Positions 53,496 to 62,068 of a DNA stretch of 64,000 nt are shown here, in pieces; position 1 is the first letter of the stretch; the number at the start of each line of letters is the position of its first letter. The translations under genes and the position numbers were made by a program. Under the pieces are notes generated by a model that saw nothing but the letters and a program-made list of their open reading frames with translations, made no database searches and had not been told where the DNA came from. Origin of the DNA: Pseudomonas sp. LS.1a (GTDB lineage: Bacteria; Pseudomonadota; Gammaproteobacteria; Pseudomonadales; Pseudomonadaceae); assembly GCF_022533585.1 (NCBI RefSeq), contig NZ_CP092827.1, positions 4,752,001 to 4,816,000 of the forward strand, in the 5' to 3' direction.

Positions 53496-54599
53496 ATGAT
53501 CCCGTTCAAGCGAATTTCCCGCCCCGCCCTGCTTGCCCTTGCGTTGTGCGGCGGTGCCGCGCACGCCGCGCTGGTACCACCCCAGGGTTACTACGAGGGG
53601 ATCGAAAAGCTCAAGACCGGCGACGGCAACTTCCGCTGCGAGGCTGCCCCCAAGCCGTACACCGGCGCCCTGCAGTTCCGCAGCAAGTACGAAGGCTCGG
53701 ACAAGGCGCGGGCCACGCTCAATGCCGCCTCGGAAAAGGCCTTTCGCAAGTCCACCGAAGACATCACCACCCTTGAGAAAGGTGTGAGCAAGATGATCGG
53801 CCAGTACATGCGTGACGGCCGCCCGGCACAGCTCGACTGCACCCTGGCCTGGCTGGGCAGCTGGGCCCGCGCCGATGCGCTGATGTCCACCGACTACAAC
53901 CACACCGGCAAGTCGATGCGCAAATGGGCACTGGGCAGCATGAGCGGTTCGTGGCTGCGCCTGAAGTTCTCCAGTTCGCAGCCGCTGGCCGCGCACCAGG
54001 CCGAAGCCGAGCTGATCGAAAAATGGTTTGCCCGGCTGGCCGAACAGACCGTGCGCGACTGGAGCGACCTGCCGCTGGAGAAGATCAACAACCACAGCTA
54101 CTGGGCAGCCTGGGCGGTAATGGCCAGCGCCGTGGCCACCGACCGTCGCGACCTGTTCGACTGGGCCGTGAAGGAATACCGGGTTGGCGCCAACCAGGTC
54201 GACCAGCAGGGCTTCCTGCCCAACGAACTGAAACGCAAGCAACGCGCCCTGGCCTACCACAACTACGCCCTGCCACCGCTGGCGATGATCGCCAGCTTCG
54301 CCCAGGTCAATGGCGTGGATGTGCGTGGCGAGAACAACAACGCCCTGCAGCGCCTGGCGCAGCGGGTGCTGAACGGGTCGAAGGACCCCAGCGCGTTCAA
54401 GGCCCGCAATGGCGAGAAACAGGACATGAAAGACCTGAAGATCGACAGCAAGTACGCGTGGATGGAGCCCTACTGCAGCCTGTATGCGTGCAGTGGCGAC
54501 ACCCTGCAACGCAAGCGTGGCATGCAGCCGTTCAACAGCTTCCGGCTGGGCGGCGACCTGACCCGGGTCTACGACCCGAGCGCAGAATCGAAAAAGTAA
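53496..54599 (+). CDS. algL: Periplasmic alginate lyase AlgL
   Basis: Polysaccharide lyase family 5 enzyme, 367 residues, with signal peptide. The active-site loop KINNHSYW (Asn199-His200) and the later [21 protein letters not shown] (Arg and Tyr) are typical. It degrades alginate that stays in the periplasm. It is 7 bp from algX, but 180 bp and a REP pair separate it from algI. Confidence 0.97.
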   Translation: MIPFKRISRPALLALALCGGAAHAALVPPQGYYEGIEKLKTGDGNFRCEAAPKPYTGALQFRSKYEGSDKARATLNAASEKAFRKSTEDITTLEKGVSKMIGQYMRDGRPAQLDCTLAWLGSWARADALMSTDYNHTGKSMRKWALGSMSGSWLRLKFSSSQPLAAHQAEAELIEKWFARLAEQTVRDWSDLPLEKINNHSYWAAWAVMASAVATDRRDLFDWAVKEYRVGANQVDQQGFLPNELKRKQRALAYHNYALPPLAMIASFAQVNGVDVRGENNNALQRLAQRVLNGSKDPSAFKARNGEKQDMKDLKIDSKYAWMEPYCSLYACSGDTLQRKRGMQPFNSFRLGGDLTRVYDPSAESKK

Positions 54600-54608
54600 C
54601 GCAAAACC

Positions 54609-54699
54609 CCTGTGGGAGCGGGTTTACCCGCGAAAAGGCCAGACCTGCCATGTGCGGTGCCTGTGCCGGCCTCTTCGCGGGTAAACCCGCTCCCACAGG
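54609..54699. repeat. REP pair inside the alginate operon
   Basis: CCTGTGGGAGCGGGTTTACCCGCGAAAAGGCC and inverted GGCCTCTTCGCGGGTAAACCCGCTCCCACAGG around a 27-nt centre, in the algL-algI gap. Nearly perfect arms of about 32 nt. Confidence 0.9.
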
Positions 54700-54781
54700 A
54701 ATCTAGGTAGCCCGCCACGAACATGTGGGGGGTTTGGGGGGCGCTTTGCCCCGGATGCTGTGAACAAAAAGGAGAACCGGG

Positions 54782-56239
54782 ATGGTCTTCTCGTCCAACG
54801 TGTTCCTGTTCCTGTTCTTGCCGATCTTCCTCGGCCTGTACTACTTGAGCGGGCAACGTTATCGCAACCTGCTGCTGCTGGTCGCCAGCTACATCTTCTA
54901 CGCCTGGTGGCGGGTGGACTTCCTGGCCCTGTTCGCCGGGGTCACCCTGTGGAACTACTGGATCGGCCTGAAAGTCGGCGCCGCCGGTGTACGCACCAAG
55001 CCCGCGCAGCGCTGGCTGCTGCTCGGCGTCGGTGTCGACCTGGCGATCCTCGGCTACTTCAAGTACGCCAACTTCGGCGTCGACAGCCTCAACGCGATCA
55101 TCTCCTCGTTCGGCCTGGAGCCGTTCATCCTCACCCATGTGCTGCTGCCGATCGGTATCTCGTTCTACATCTTCGAGTCGATCAGCTACATCATCGACGT
55201 GTACCGCGGCGATACCCCGGCCACCCGCAACCTGATCGACTTCGCGGCGTTCGTGGCGATCTTCCCGCACCTGATCGCCGGCCCCGTGCTGCGCTTCAAG
55301 GACCTGGTCGACCAGTTCAACAACCGTACCCACACCCTGGACAAGTTCTCCGAAGGCTGCACCCGCTTCATGCAGGGCTTCATCAAGAAAGTGTTCATCG
55401 CCGACACCCTGGCGGTAGTGGCAGACCACTGTTTCGCCCTGCAGAACCCGACCACCGGCGATGCCTGGCTCGGCGCCCTGGCCTACACCGCGCAGCTGTA
55501 CTTCGACTTCAGCGGCTACAGCGACATGGCCATCGGCCTGGGCCTGATGATGGGCTTCCGCTTCATGGAAAACTTCAAGCAGCCGTACATCAGCCAGTCG
55601 ATCACCGAGTTCTGGCGGCGCTGGCACATCAGCCTGTCGACCTGGCTGCGCGACTACCTGTACATCACCCTGGGTGGTAACCGCAAAGGCACCTTCAACA
55701 CCTACCGCAACCTGTTCCTGACCATGCTGCTGGGCGGCCTGTGGCACGGCGCCAACTTCACCTACATCATCTGGGGTGCCTGGCACGGCATGTGGCTGGC
55801 CATCGAGCGCGCGCTGGGCATCGACACCAACCCGCAGCGTTTCAACCCGGTGAAGTGGGCGTTCACCTTCCTGCTGGTGGTGGTCGGCTGGGTGATCTTC
55901 CGTGCCGAGAACCTGGAAGTGGCCGGCCGCATGTACGGCGCCATGTTCAGCTTCGGCGACTGGCAGCTGTCGGAACTCAACCGTGCCCAGCTCACCGGCC
56001 TGCAGGTAGCCACCCTGGTGGTCGCCTACATCACCCTGGCGTTCTTCGGCCTGCGCGACTTCTACCGCAACGCCAGGCCAACGCCCAAGGCCACCCCGGT
56101 GGAGGTCAACAACGACGGTTCGATCGGCCTGGACTGGACCCGGGTGATGACCCGCGCCCTGGTGCTGCTGCTGTTCGTGGCCTCGATCCTCAAGCTTTCG
56201 GCGCAGAGCTACTCGCCGTTCCTTTACTTCCAGTTCTGA
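54782..56239 (+). CDS. algI: Alginate O-acetylation MBOAT protein AlgI
   Basis: Polytopic membrane-bound O-acyltransferase of 485 residues that moves an acetyl group across the inner membrane. The MBOAT histidines are His322 (LWHGANF) and His335 (AWHGMW). It supplies AlgJ, AlgF and AlgX. ATG 54782 has GGAG upstream. Confidence 0.97.
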   Translation: MVFSSNVFLFLFLPIFLGLYYLSGQRYRNLLLLVASYIFYAWWRVDFLALFAGVTLWNYWIGLKVGAAGVRTKPAQRWLLLGVGVDLAILGYFKYANFGVDSLNAIISSFGLEPFILTHVLLPIGISFYIFESISYIIDVYRGDTPATRNLIDFAAFVAIFPHLIAGPVLRFKDLVDQFNNRTHTLDKFSEGCTRFMQGFIKKVFIADTLAVVADHCFALQNPTTGDAWLGALAYTAQLYFDFSGYSDMAIGLGLMMGFRFMENFKQPYISQSITEFWRRWHISLSTWLRDYLYITLGGNRKGTFNTYRNLFLTMLLGGLWHGANFTYIIWGAWHGMWLAIERALGIDTNPQRFNPVKWAFTFLLVVVGWVIFRAENLEVAGRMYGAMFSFGDWQLSELNRAQLTGLQVATLVVAYITLAFFGLRDFYRNARPTPKATPVEVNNDGSIGLDWTRVMTRALVLLLFVASILKLSAQSYSPFLYFQF

Positions 56240-56249
56240 GGTTGATGAC

Positions 56250-57407
56250 ATGACCCGGACATTACGCATTACCTATTCGCTGTCGTTCCTTGGCCTGCTG
56301 GTGGGCATGGGCGTGTGGTCCACCGGTGGCCTGCAAAGCTTCCAGCGTACCGAGCAGATGACCCTGCTCAACGGCAAGCTGGCCAAGGCCGCCGAGACCC
56401 ACTACGACGAGCAGTTCCCGATCAAGCGCCTGGGCACCAACCTGTGGGCGGCGATGGACTTCAAGCTGTTCAACGAAGGCCGCCCCGGCGTGGTTCTGGG
56501 CCGCGACCAGTGGCTGTTCAGTGACGAAGAGTTCAAGCCCACCGCCGGTGCCGAGCAGCTGATGCAGGAAAACCTGGCGCTGATCCGTGGCGTGCGCGAC
56601 ACCCTGCAGCAGCACGGCAGCCAGCTGGTGCTGGCGATCGTGCCGGCCAAGGCGCGGGTGTATGCCGAGTACCTGGGCAATGAGCTGCCGACCAGCCTGC
56701 ATGACGACCTGTACAACCAGTTCCATGCCCAGGTGCGCCAGGCCAACGTGTTCGCCCCGGACCTGATGGCACCTATGGAGCAGGCCAAGGCCCGCGGCCA
56801 GGTGTTCCTGCGCACCGACACCCACTGGACGCCGATGGGCGCCGAAGTGGCGGCACAGGCACTGGCCGAAGCGGTAAGCCGCCAGAGCCTGCTCAATGGC
56901 GCCCCACAGACGTTCATCACCGAAGCCGGCAGTACCGCGCCGTACAAGGGCGACCTGACCAACTTCCTGCCACTGGACCCGCTGTTCAGCAACCTGCTGC
57001 CGGCCCCGGACAACCTGCAGCAGCGCACCACTCGCCCGGTCGAGGCCGAAGGTGAAGCCGGTGACGCACTGTTTGCCGACACACAGATCCCGGTTGCGCT
57101 GGTAGGCACCAGCTACAGCGCCAACCCGCACTGGAACTTCCTCGGCGCGCTGCAGCAGGCCTTGCGCAGCGACGTGGCCAACTACGCCGAAGACGGCCAT
57201 GGCCCGCTACTGCCGATGCTCAAGTACCTGCAAAGCGATGCTTTCAAGAACGCCGCCCCGCAAGTGGTGGTGTGGGAATTCCCCGAACGTTATCTGCCAA
57301 TGAAGAACGACCTCAGCAGCTTCGATCCACAGTGGATCGCCCAGCTGAAGAACACCCGTAAATCCGAAGAAAACCTGGCTTTGTCGTCCACCCGGACAAC
57401 CCACTGA
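56250..57407 (+). CDS. algJ: Alginate O-acetylation protein AlgJ
   Basis: Periplasmic SGNH-like acetyltransferase homologous to the N-terminal domain of AlgX, 385 residues, anchored by an N-terminal hydrophobic segment. Active-site pattern matches AlgX: RTDTHWTP and GTSYSANPHW. Works with AlgI and AlgF. Confidence 0.96.
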   Translation: MTRTLRITYSLSFLGLLVGMGVWSTGGLQSFQRTEQMTLLNGKLAKAAETHYDEQFPIKRLGTNLWAAMDFKLFNEGRPGVVLGRDQWLFSDEEFKPTAGAEQLMQENLALIRGVRDTLQQHGSQLVLAIVPAKARVYAEYLGNELPTSLHDDLYNQFHAQVRQANVFAPDLMAPMEQAKARGQVFLRTDTHWTPMGAEVAAQALAEAVSRQSLLNGAPQTFITEAGSTAPYKGDLTNFLPLDPLFSNLLPAPDNLQQRTTRPVEAEGEAGDALFADTQIPVALVGTSYSANPHWNFLGALQQALRSDVANYAEDGHGPLLPMLKYLQSDAFKNAAPQVVVWEFPERYLPMKNDLSSFDPQWIAQLKNTRKSEENLALSSTRTTH

Positions 57408-57424
57408 TCAGAGGAAACATACAC

Positions 57425-58072
57425 ATGACTACCAAGACTTCCATTGCCAAAGCCCTCACCCTCGCAGCCGGCCTGTCCCTGGCCTCCATGCAGGCCTTCG
57501 CCGGCGCCGACGCCGCGCTGTACGGCCCGAGCGCACCGAAAGGCTCGACCTTCGTACGCCTGTACAACGCCTCCAGCGCACCGGCTGCAGCCTCGGTCGG
57601 CAACACCCAGATCAAGCAGGTTGGCGCCCAGGCCAGCAGCGACTTCAGCTTCCTGCCAGGGGGCGACTACACCGCCCAGGTCGGCGGCAAGAGCGTGCCG
57701 GTCAAGCTGGCCTCGGACAAGTACTACACCCTGGTCAACAGCGCCAGCGGCAACCCGCAGCTGATCGAAGAGCCGCCGTTCAAGAACAAGCAGAAAGCCC
57801 TGGTTCGCGTGCAGAACCTGAGCGACCAGCAACTGACCCTGAAGACTGCCGACGGCAAGACCGAAGTGGTCAAGCCGGTGGCCGCCAACGGCCGTGGCGA
57901 ACGCGAAATCAACCCGGTCAAGGTCAACCTGGCGCTGTACCAAGGAGACAAGAAAGTGGGTGACGTCAAACCCGTCGCCCTGGAGCGCGGCGAAGCCGCA
58001 GTGCTGTACGTAACGGGTTCCGGCAACGCCTTGTCGCCGGTGTGGGTAACTCGCCCCGTGGCTAGCAACTGA
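57425..58072 (+). CDS. algF: Alginate O-acetylation protein AlgF
   Basis: Periplasmic adaptor of 215 residues with signal peptide (ending near AFA/GADA). Two beta-sandwich-like halves, no known catalytic motif. Required for acetylation with AlgI and AlgJ. Lies 17 bp after algJ. Confidence 0.95.
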   Translation: MTTKTSIAKALTLAAGLSLASMQAFAGADAALYGPSAPKGSTFVRLYNASSAPAAASVGNTQIKQVGAQASSDFSFLPGGDYTAQVGGKSVPVKLASDKYYTLVNSASGNPQLIEEPPFKNKQKALVRVQNLSDQQLTLKTADGKTEVVKPVAANGRGEREINPVKVNLALYQGDKKVGDVKPVALERGEAAVLYVTGSGNALSPVWVTRPVASN

Positions 58073-58104
58073 TTCCCCTGCCTCTCAACGACTATTGGAG
58101 AAAC

Positions 58105-59562
58105 ATGATGATCCCGGTAATTCTTTCTGGTGGTAGCGGTTCCCGTCTGTGGCCTCTGTCGCGCAAGCAGTTCCCCAAACAGTTCCTGGCCCTGACCAGT
58201 GAACACACGCTGTTCCAGCAAACCCTCGAGCGCCTGGTGTTCGAAGGCATGGACACGCCGATCGTGGTCTGCAACAAGGACCACAAGTTCATCGTCCAGG
58301 AGCAACTGGCCGCGCTGAAGCTGGAAACCCAAGGCATCCTGATGGAACCGTTCGGCCGCAACACCGCGCCGGCCGTGGCCATGGCGGCCATGAAACTGGT
58401 CAACGAAGGCCGCGACGAGCTGATGCTGGTGCTGCCCGCCGACCACGTGATCGAGGACCAGAAGGCCCTGCAACGCGCCCTGGCCCTGGCCACCGTGGCC
58501 GCCGAGCGTGGCGAGATGGTGCTGTTCGGCGTGCCGGCGACCAAGCCGGAAACCGGCTACGGCTACATCCGTTCCAGCCAGGACGCCCTGCTGCCTGAAG
58601 GCGTGGCGCGCGTGGCGCAGTTCGTCGAGAAGCCCGACGAAAAACGCGCCGCCGAGTTCGTCCAGGCCGGCGGCTACTTCTGGAACAGCGGCATGTTCCT
58701 GTTCCGTGCCAGCCGCTTCCTCGAAGAGCTGAAGAAGCACGACGGCGACATCTACGACACCTGCGTACTGGCGCTGGAGCGCAGCCAGGAAGACGGTGAT
58801 GTGCTGAGCATCGACGAGGCCACCTTCGCCTGCTGCCCGGACAACTCCATCGACTACGCGGTGATGGAAAAGACCCAGCGCGCCTGCGTGGTGCCGATGT
58901 CGGCCGGCTGGAGCGACGTTGGCTGCTGGTCGTCGCTGTGGGAAGTGCACGAGAAGGACGACAACGGCAACGTCACCAAGGGCGATGTGGTGGTGCAGGA
59001 CAGCCGCAACTGCATGATCCACGGCAACGGCAAGCTGGTGTCGGTGATCGGCCTGGAGAACATCGTGGTGGTCGAGACCAAGGACGCCATGATGATTGCC
59101 CACAAGGACAAGGTCCAGGGCGTCAAGCAGATGGTCAAGACCCTCGACGAGCAGGGCCGCAGCGAAACCCAGAACCACCTGGAAGTGTATCGCCCATGGG
59201 GCTCGTACGACTCGGTGGACATGGGTGGCCGCTTCCAGGTCAAGCACATCACCGTCAAGCCGGGCGCCAGCCTGTCGCTGCAGATGCACCACCACCGCGC
59301 CGAGCACTGGATCGTGGTGTCCGGCACCGCCGAGGTGACCTGTGACGAGAACGTGTTCCTGCTGACCGAGAACCAGTCGACCTACATCCCGATCGCCTCG
59401 GTGCACCGCCTGCGCAACCCGGGCAAGATCCCGCTGGAGATCATCGAAGTGCAGTCCGGCAGCTACCTGGGCGAGGATGACATCGAACGCTTCGAGGATG
59501 TGTATGGGCGTACCTCCACACCGATCGAGCGTGGTATTTCGGTGAAGACCATCGCGCAGTAA
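58105..59562 (+). CDS. algA: Bifunctional mannose-1-phosphate guanylyltransferase / phosphomannose isomerase AlgA
   Basis: 485 residues. Makes mannose-6-phosphate from fructose-6-phosphate and later GDP-mannose from mannose-1-phosphate. The pyrophosphorylase signature GGSGSRLWPLSRKQFPKQF is at the N-terminus and the type II isomerase cupin metal site QMHHHRAEHW near residue 395-405. The middle enzyme (AlgC) is encoded elsewhere. Last gene of the alginate operon. Confidence 0.97.
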   Translation: MMIPVILSGGSGSRLWPLSRKQFPKQFLALTSEHTLFQQTLERLVFEGMDTPIVVCNKDHKFIVQEQLAALKLETQGILMEPFGRNTAPAVAMAAMKLVNEGRDELMLVLPADHVIEDQKALQRALALATVAAERGEMVLFGVPATKPETGYGYIRSSQDALLPEGVARVAQFVEKPDEKRAAEFVQAGGYFWNSGMFLFRASRFLEELKKHDGDIYDTCVLALERSQEDGDVLSIDEATFACCPDNSIDYAVMEKTQRACVVPMSAGWSDVGCWSSLWEVHEKDDNGNVTKGDVVVQDSRNCMIHGNGKLVSVIGLENIVVVETKDAMMIAHKDKVQGVKQMVKTLDEQGRSETQNHLEVYRPWGSYDSVDMGGRFQVKHITVKPGASLSLQMHHHRAEHWIVVSGTAEVTCDENVFLLTENQSTYIPIASVHRLRNPGKIPLEIIEVQSGSYLGEDDIERFEDVYGRTSTPIERGISVKTIAQ

Positions 59563-59572
59563 GCAAGACCCT

Positions 59573-59598
59573 GGGGCCGCTTTGCGGCCCCGCTTTTT
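59573..59598 (+). terminator. Terminator of the alginate operon
   Basis: Perfect stem GGGGCCGC/GCGGCCCC with TTT loop followed by GCTTTTT, 10 bp after algA. Confidence 0.92.
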
Positions 59599-59660
59599 GA
59601 GCCACTCCCCATTTCGGGCTACGATGGTCAGACCCCGCGCAATCAAGGTCTGCCCGCCCC

Positions 59661-60125
59661 ATGATCATCGGTGCCTTCCTCATCCTCACCTGGCTGGTGC
59701 TGCTGCTGCGCTACCCGGCCAAGGCCCTGCCGATCTCGCTGGCTGCCGTATGCGGCCTGGGCCTGGTGGCCCTGTTCGTCGTCTGGCAGGACACCCGCGA
59801 AACCTCGCAACTGGCCCGTCTGGACCTGCGCCTGACCTACGCCCCCGAACACTGCCCCGCCGACCGCGCCCTGCAGGTGCGCATGAAGAACGGCAACGAC
59901 GTGCCGCTCACCGAACTGCGCTGGCGAGTGGCGGCCTATGCGCCGGGCGATACCGTGAACCTGGCCGAGAATACCTACAACGCCCCGCGCTACCGTGGGC
60001 CGGGTGAACTGCAGCCAGGGGCCGAGTGGAAAGACTGCCTGCCATTGCCACCCCTGCGCTCCGGGTACCGGCCGCAGACCCTGGAATTTCGGGCAGAGCA
60101 CCTGCAAGGTACGTTTGCCAACTGA
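59661..60125 (+). CDS. Small membrane protein of unknown function
   Basis: 154 residues with two N-terminal hydrophobic helices (about 2-18 and 24-42) and a soluble, beta-rich C-terminal part (LDLRLTYAPEHCPADRALQVRMKNGNDVPLTELRWRVAAY). Similar pseudomonad proteins are sometimes labelled multidrug transporter without evidence. The C-terminal part could face the periplasm. Two cysteines (HCP and KDCLP) may form a disulfide. It follows the alginate terminator and is followed by a REP pair. Confidence 0.75.
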   Translation: MIIGAFLILTWLVLLLRYPAKALPISLAAVCGLGLVALFVVWQDTRETSQLARLDLRLTYAPEHCPADRALQVRMKNGNDVPLTELRWRVAAYAPGDTVNLAENTYNAPRYRGPGELQPGAEWKDCLPLPPLRSGYRPQTLEFRAEHLQGTFAN

Positions 60126-60131
60126 TTTATC

Positions 60132-60242
60132 GCCTGTGCGGGCCTCTTCGCGGGTAAACCCGCTCCCACAGGGACCACACAGGTCTCAAATTCTGTGGTG
60201 TACCTGTGGGAGCGGGTTTACCCGCGAAGAGGCCCGCACAGG
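60132..60242. repeat. REP pair (REPIN)
   Basis: CCTGTGCGGGCCTCTTCGCGGGTAAACCCGCTCCCACAGG and its near-perfect inverted copy, about 30 nt apart, between the small membrane protein and the first SDR gene. Confidence 0.9.
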
Positions 60243-60276
60243 AAAAACCAATCCTCCCTGACAACAGGCCCCAACC

Positions 60277-61089
60277 ATGCCCACCGTCCTGATCACCGGT
60301 TGTTCCAGCGGCATCGGCCGCGCCCTGGCCGACGCCTTCCGCGACGCCGGCCACCAAGTCTGGGCCACCGCCCGCAAACCAGAGGATGTCGCACAGCTGA
60401 GTGCCGCTGGTTACACCGCCCGGCAACTTGATGTAAACGACAGCGAGGCGCTGGCCCGCCTGGCCGAGGAACTGGAAAACCTCGATATCCTGATCAACAA
60501 CGCCGGCTACGGCGCCATGGGCCCGCTGCTCGATGGCGGTGTGGATGCCCTGCGCCAGCAGTTCGAAACCAACGTCTTCGCCGTGGTTGGCGTTACCCGC
60601 GCATTGTTCCCACAGCTACGCCGCTCACGGGGCCTGGTGGTGAACATCGGCAGCGTATCAGGCGTGCTGGTCACCCCGTTCGCCGGCGCCTACTGCGCCT
60701 CGAAAGCAGCCGTGCACGCCCTGAGCGATGCCTTGCGCCTGGAACTGGCGCCGTTTGGTGTGCAGGTCATGGAAGTGCAGCCAGGAGCGATTGCCTCGCA
60801 GTTCGCCAGCAATGCCCAGCGCCAGGCCGAGCAGGTGCTGGCGGCGGATTCGGCATGGTGGCCGTTGCGCGAGCAGGTGCAGGCTCGGGCGCGGGCTTCG
60901 CAGGACAAACCTACTTCAGCGGCGGTGTTTGCCCAGGGCGTGCTGGCGGCGGTCGGGAAGTCGCCGGTGCCGGCGGTGGTGCGGTTGGGCAATGGCAGCA
61001 TGGCGTTGCCGTTGATGGCCCGGTTACTACCGCGGCGGTTGCTGGATTGGGCGCTACGCAAGCGGTTTGGCCTACTGCGCCCGCTCTGA
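60277..61089 (+). CDS. Short-chain dehydrogenase/reductase
   Basis: Classical SDR of 270 residues. Cofactor loop ITGCSSGIGRALADAF (TGxxxGIG) at 6-21, NNAGYG, catalytic Ser in NIGSVSG and YxxxK as YCASKAA. The C-terminus has a conserved LP..LARLLPRRLLDW-type hydrophobic end seen in the YbbO/retinol-dehydrogenase-like group. Substrate unknown. The long basic end suggests membrane association. Confidence 0.9.
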   Translation: MPTVLITGCSSGIGRALADAFRDAGHQVWATARKPEDVAQLSAAGYTARQLDVNDSEALARLAEELENLDILINNAGYGAMGPLLDGGVDALRQQFETNVFAVVGVTRALFPQLRRSRGLVVNIGSVSGVLVTPFAGAYCASKAAVHALSDALRLELAPFGVQVMEVQPGAIASQFASNAQRQAEQVLAADSAWWPLREQVQARARASQDKPTSAAVFAQGVLAAVGKSPVPAVVRLGNGSMALPLMARLLPRRLLDWALRKRFGLLRPL

Positions 61090-61097
61090 TTGACGGG

Positions 61098-61212
61098 TTG
61101 CCTGTGCTGGCCTCTTCGCGGGTAAACCCGCTCCCACAGGTACAGTGCAATCTTCGGAATCACACTCTCCCTGTGGGAGCGGGTTTACCCGCGAAGAGGC
61201 CGGTACAGGCAA
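61098..61212. repeat. REP pair (REPIN)
   Basis: TTGCCTGTGCTGGCCTCTTCGCGGG...CCCACAGG and inverted CCTGTGGGAGCGGGTTTACCCGCGAAGAGGCCGGTACAGGCAA, between the two convergent SDR genes. The outermost TTGCCTG/CAGGCAA bases also pair. Confidence 0.9.
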
Positions 61213-61218
61213 AACAGA

Positions 61219-62013
61219 TCAGGCAATGGAACGCAGCACCCCGCCATCCACCCGCAAGGCAGCCCCGGTGGTAGCACTGGCCTGCATCGATGCCAGGTAC
61301 ACCACCATGTTCGCCACCTCCTCCACCGTCGCCAGCCGCTTGATCAGCGAGGTCGGCCGGTGCTCAGCCAGGAAGTTGGCTTCCAGTTCTGCAGTCGACA
61401 CCCCCTGCTCCTCGGCCAGCTTGGCAAAGAAGTCACCCACCCCCTCCGAACGCGTAGGCCCCGGCAGCACCGAATTCACCGTCACCCCGGTACCAGCCAG
61501 CGTCTCGGCCAACCCGCGCGACACCGCCAGCAACGCCGTCTTGGTCATGCCGTAATGAATCATCTCGGTCGGAATCTGCAGCGCCGACTCACTGGACAGG
61601 AACACCACCCGCCCCCATTTGCGCTCGGCCATACCCTGGGCATAGTGGCGCGACAGGCGAACGGCACTGAGCACATTGACGTCGAAGAAACGCTGCCAGT
61701 CCTCATCCCCGATCTCGAAGAACGGCTTGGGCTCGAAGATACCCAGGTTGTTGACCAGGATGTCGGTGTGCGGCACCTGGTTGAACAGCTGCTGCGCACC
61801 GGCCTGGGTGCCCAGGTCGGCAGCAATGCCGATGATGCGCGCCTGCGGCAGGCGCTCGCGCACGGCCTTGAGGGCTTCGTCGACCCGGGCCTGGGTGCGA
61901 CCGTTGAGGACCACTTCGGCCCCCGCCTCGGCCAGGCCAGTGACAATGGCCAGGCCAATGCCGGCGGTGGAGCCGCTGACGATGGCGCGCTTGCCGTTCA
62001 GGGAAATGTGCAT
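61219..62013 (-). CDS. Short-chain dehydrogenase/reductase (FabG-like)
   Basis: SDR of 264 residues: cofactor loop VSGSTAGIGLAIVTGLAEAG, NNLGIF (unusual Leu for the NNAG), catalytic Ser in FLSSESAL and Tyr/Lys in YGMTKTA. The C-terminal block GVGDFFAKLAEEQGVSTAELE..FLAEHRPTSLIKRLATVEEVA is typical of an uncharacterised group. Downstream of the efflux genes on the same strand, with a 55-bp gap carrying a small stem. Confidence 0.9.
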   Translation of the reverse strand: MHISLNGKRAIVSGSTAGIGLAIVTGLAEAGAEVVLNGRTQARVDEALKAVRERLPQARIIGIAADLGTQAGAQQLFNQVPHTDILVNNLGIFEPKPFFEIGDEDWQRFFDVNVLSAVRLSRHYAQGMAERKWGRVVFLSSESALQIPTEMIHYGMTKTALLAVSRGLAETLAGTGVTVNSVLPGPTRSEGVGDFFAKLAEEQGVSTAELEANFLAEHRPTSLIKRLATVEEVANMVVYLASMQASATTGAALRVDGGVLRSIA

Positions 62014-62042
62014 TTGTGCCTCCTCGGTAATCAGGACAATTG

Positions 62043-62066
62043 CCGGGGCTGCTTGGCAGCCCCAAA
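62043..62066. repeat. Short GC-rich inverted repeat
   Basis: GGGGCTGC/GCAGCCCC stem with a 3-nt loop next to A5, between the outer-membrane factor gene and the SDR. It may partly terminate the efflux transcript, but the T-run is on the wrong side for the minus strand. Confidence 0.45.
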
Positions 62067-62068
62067 AA

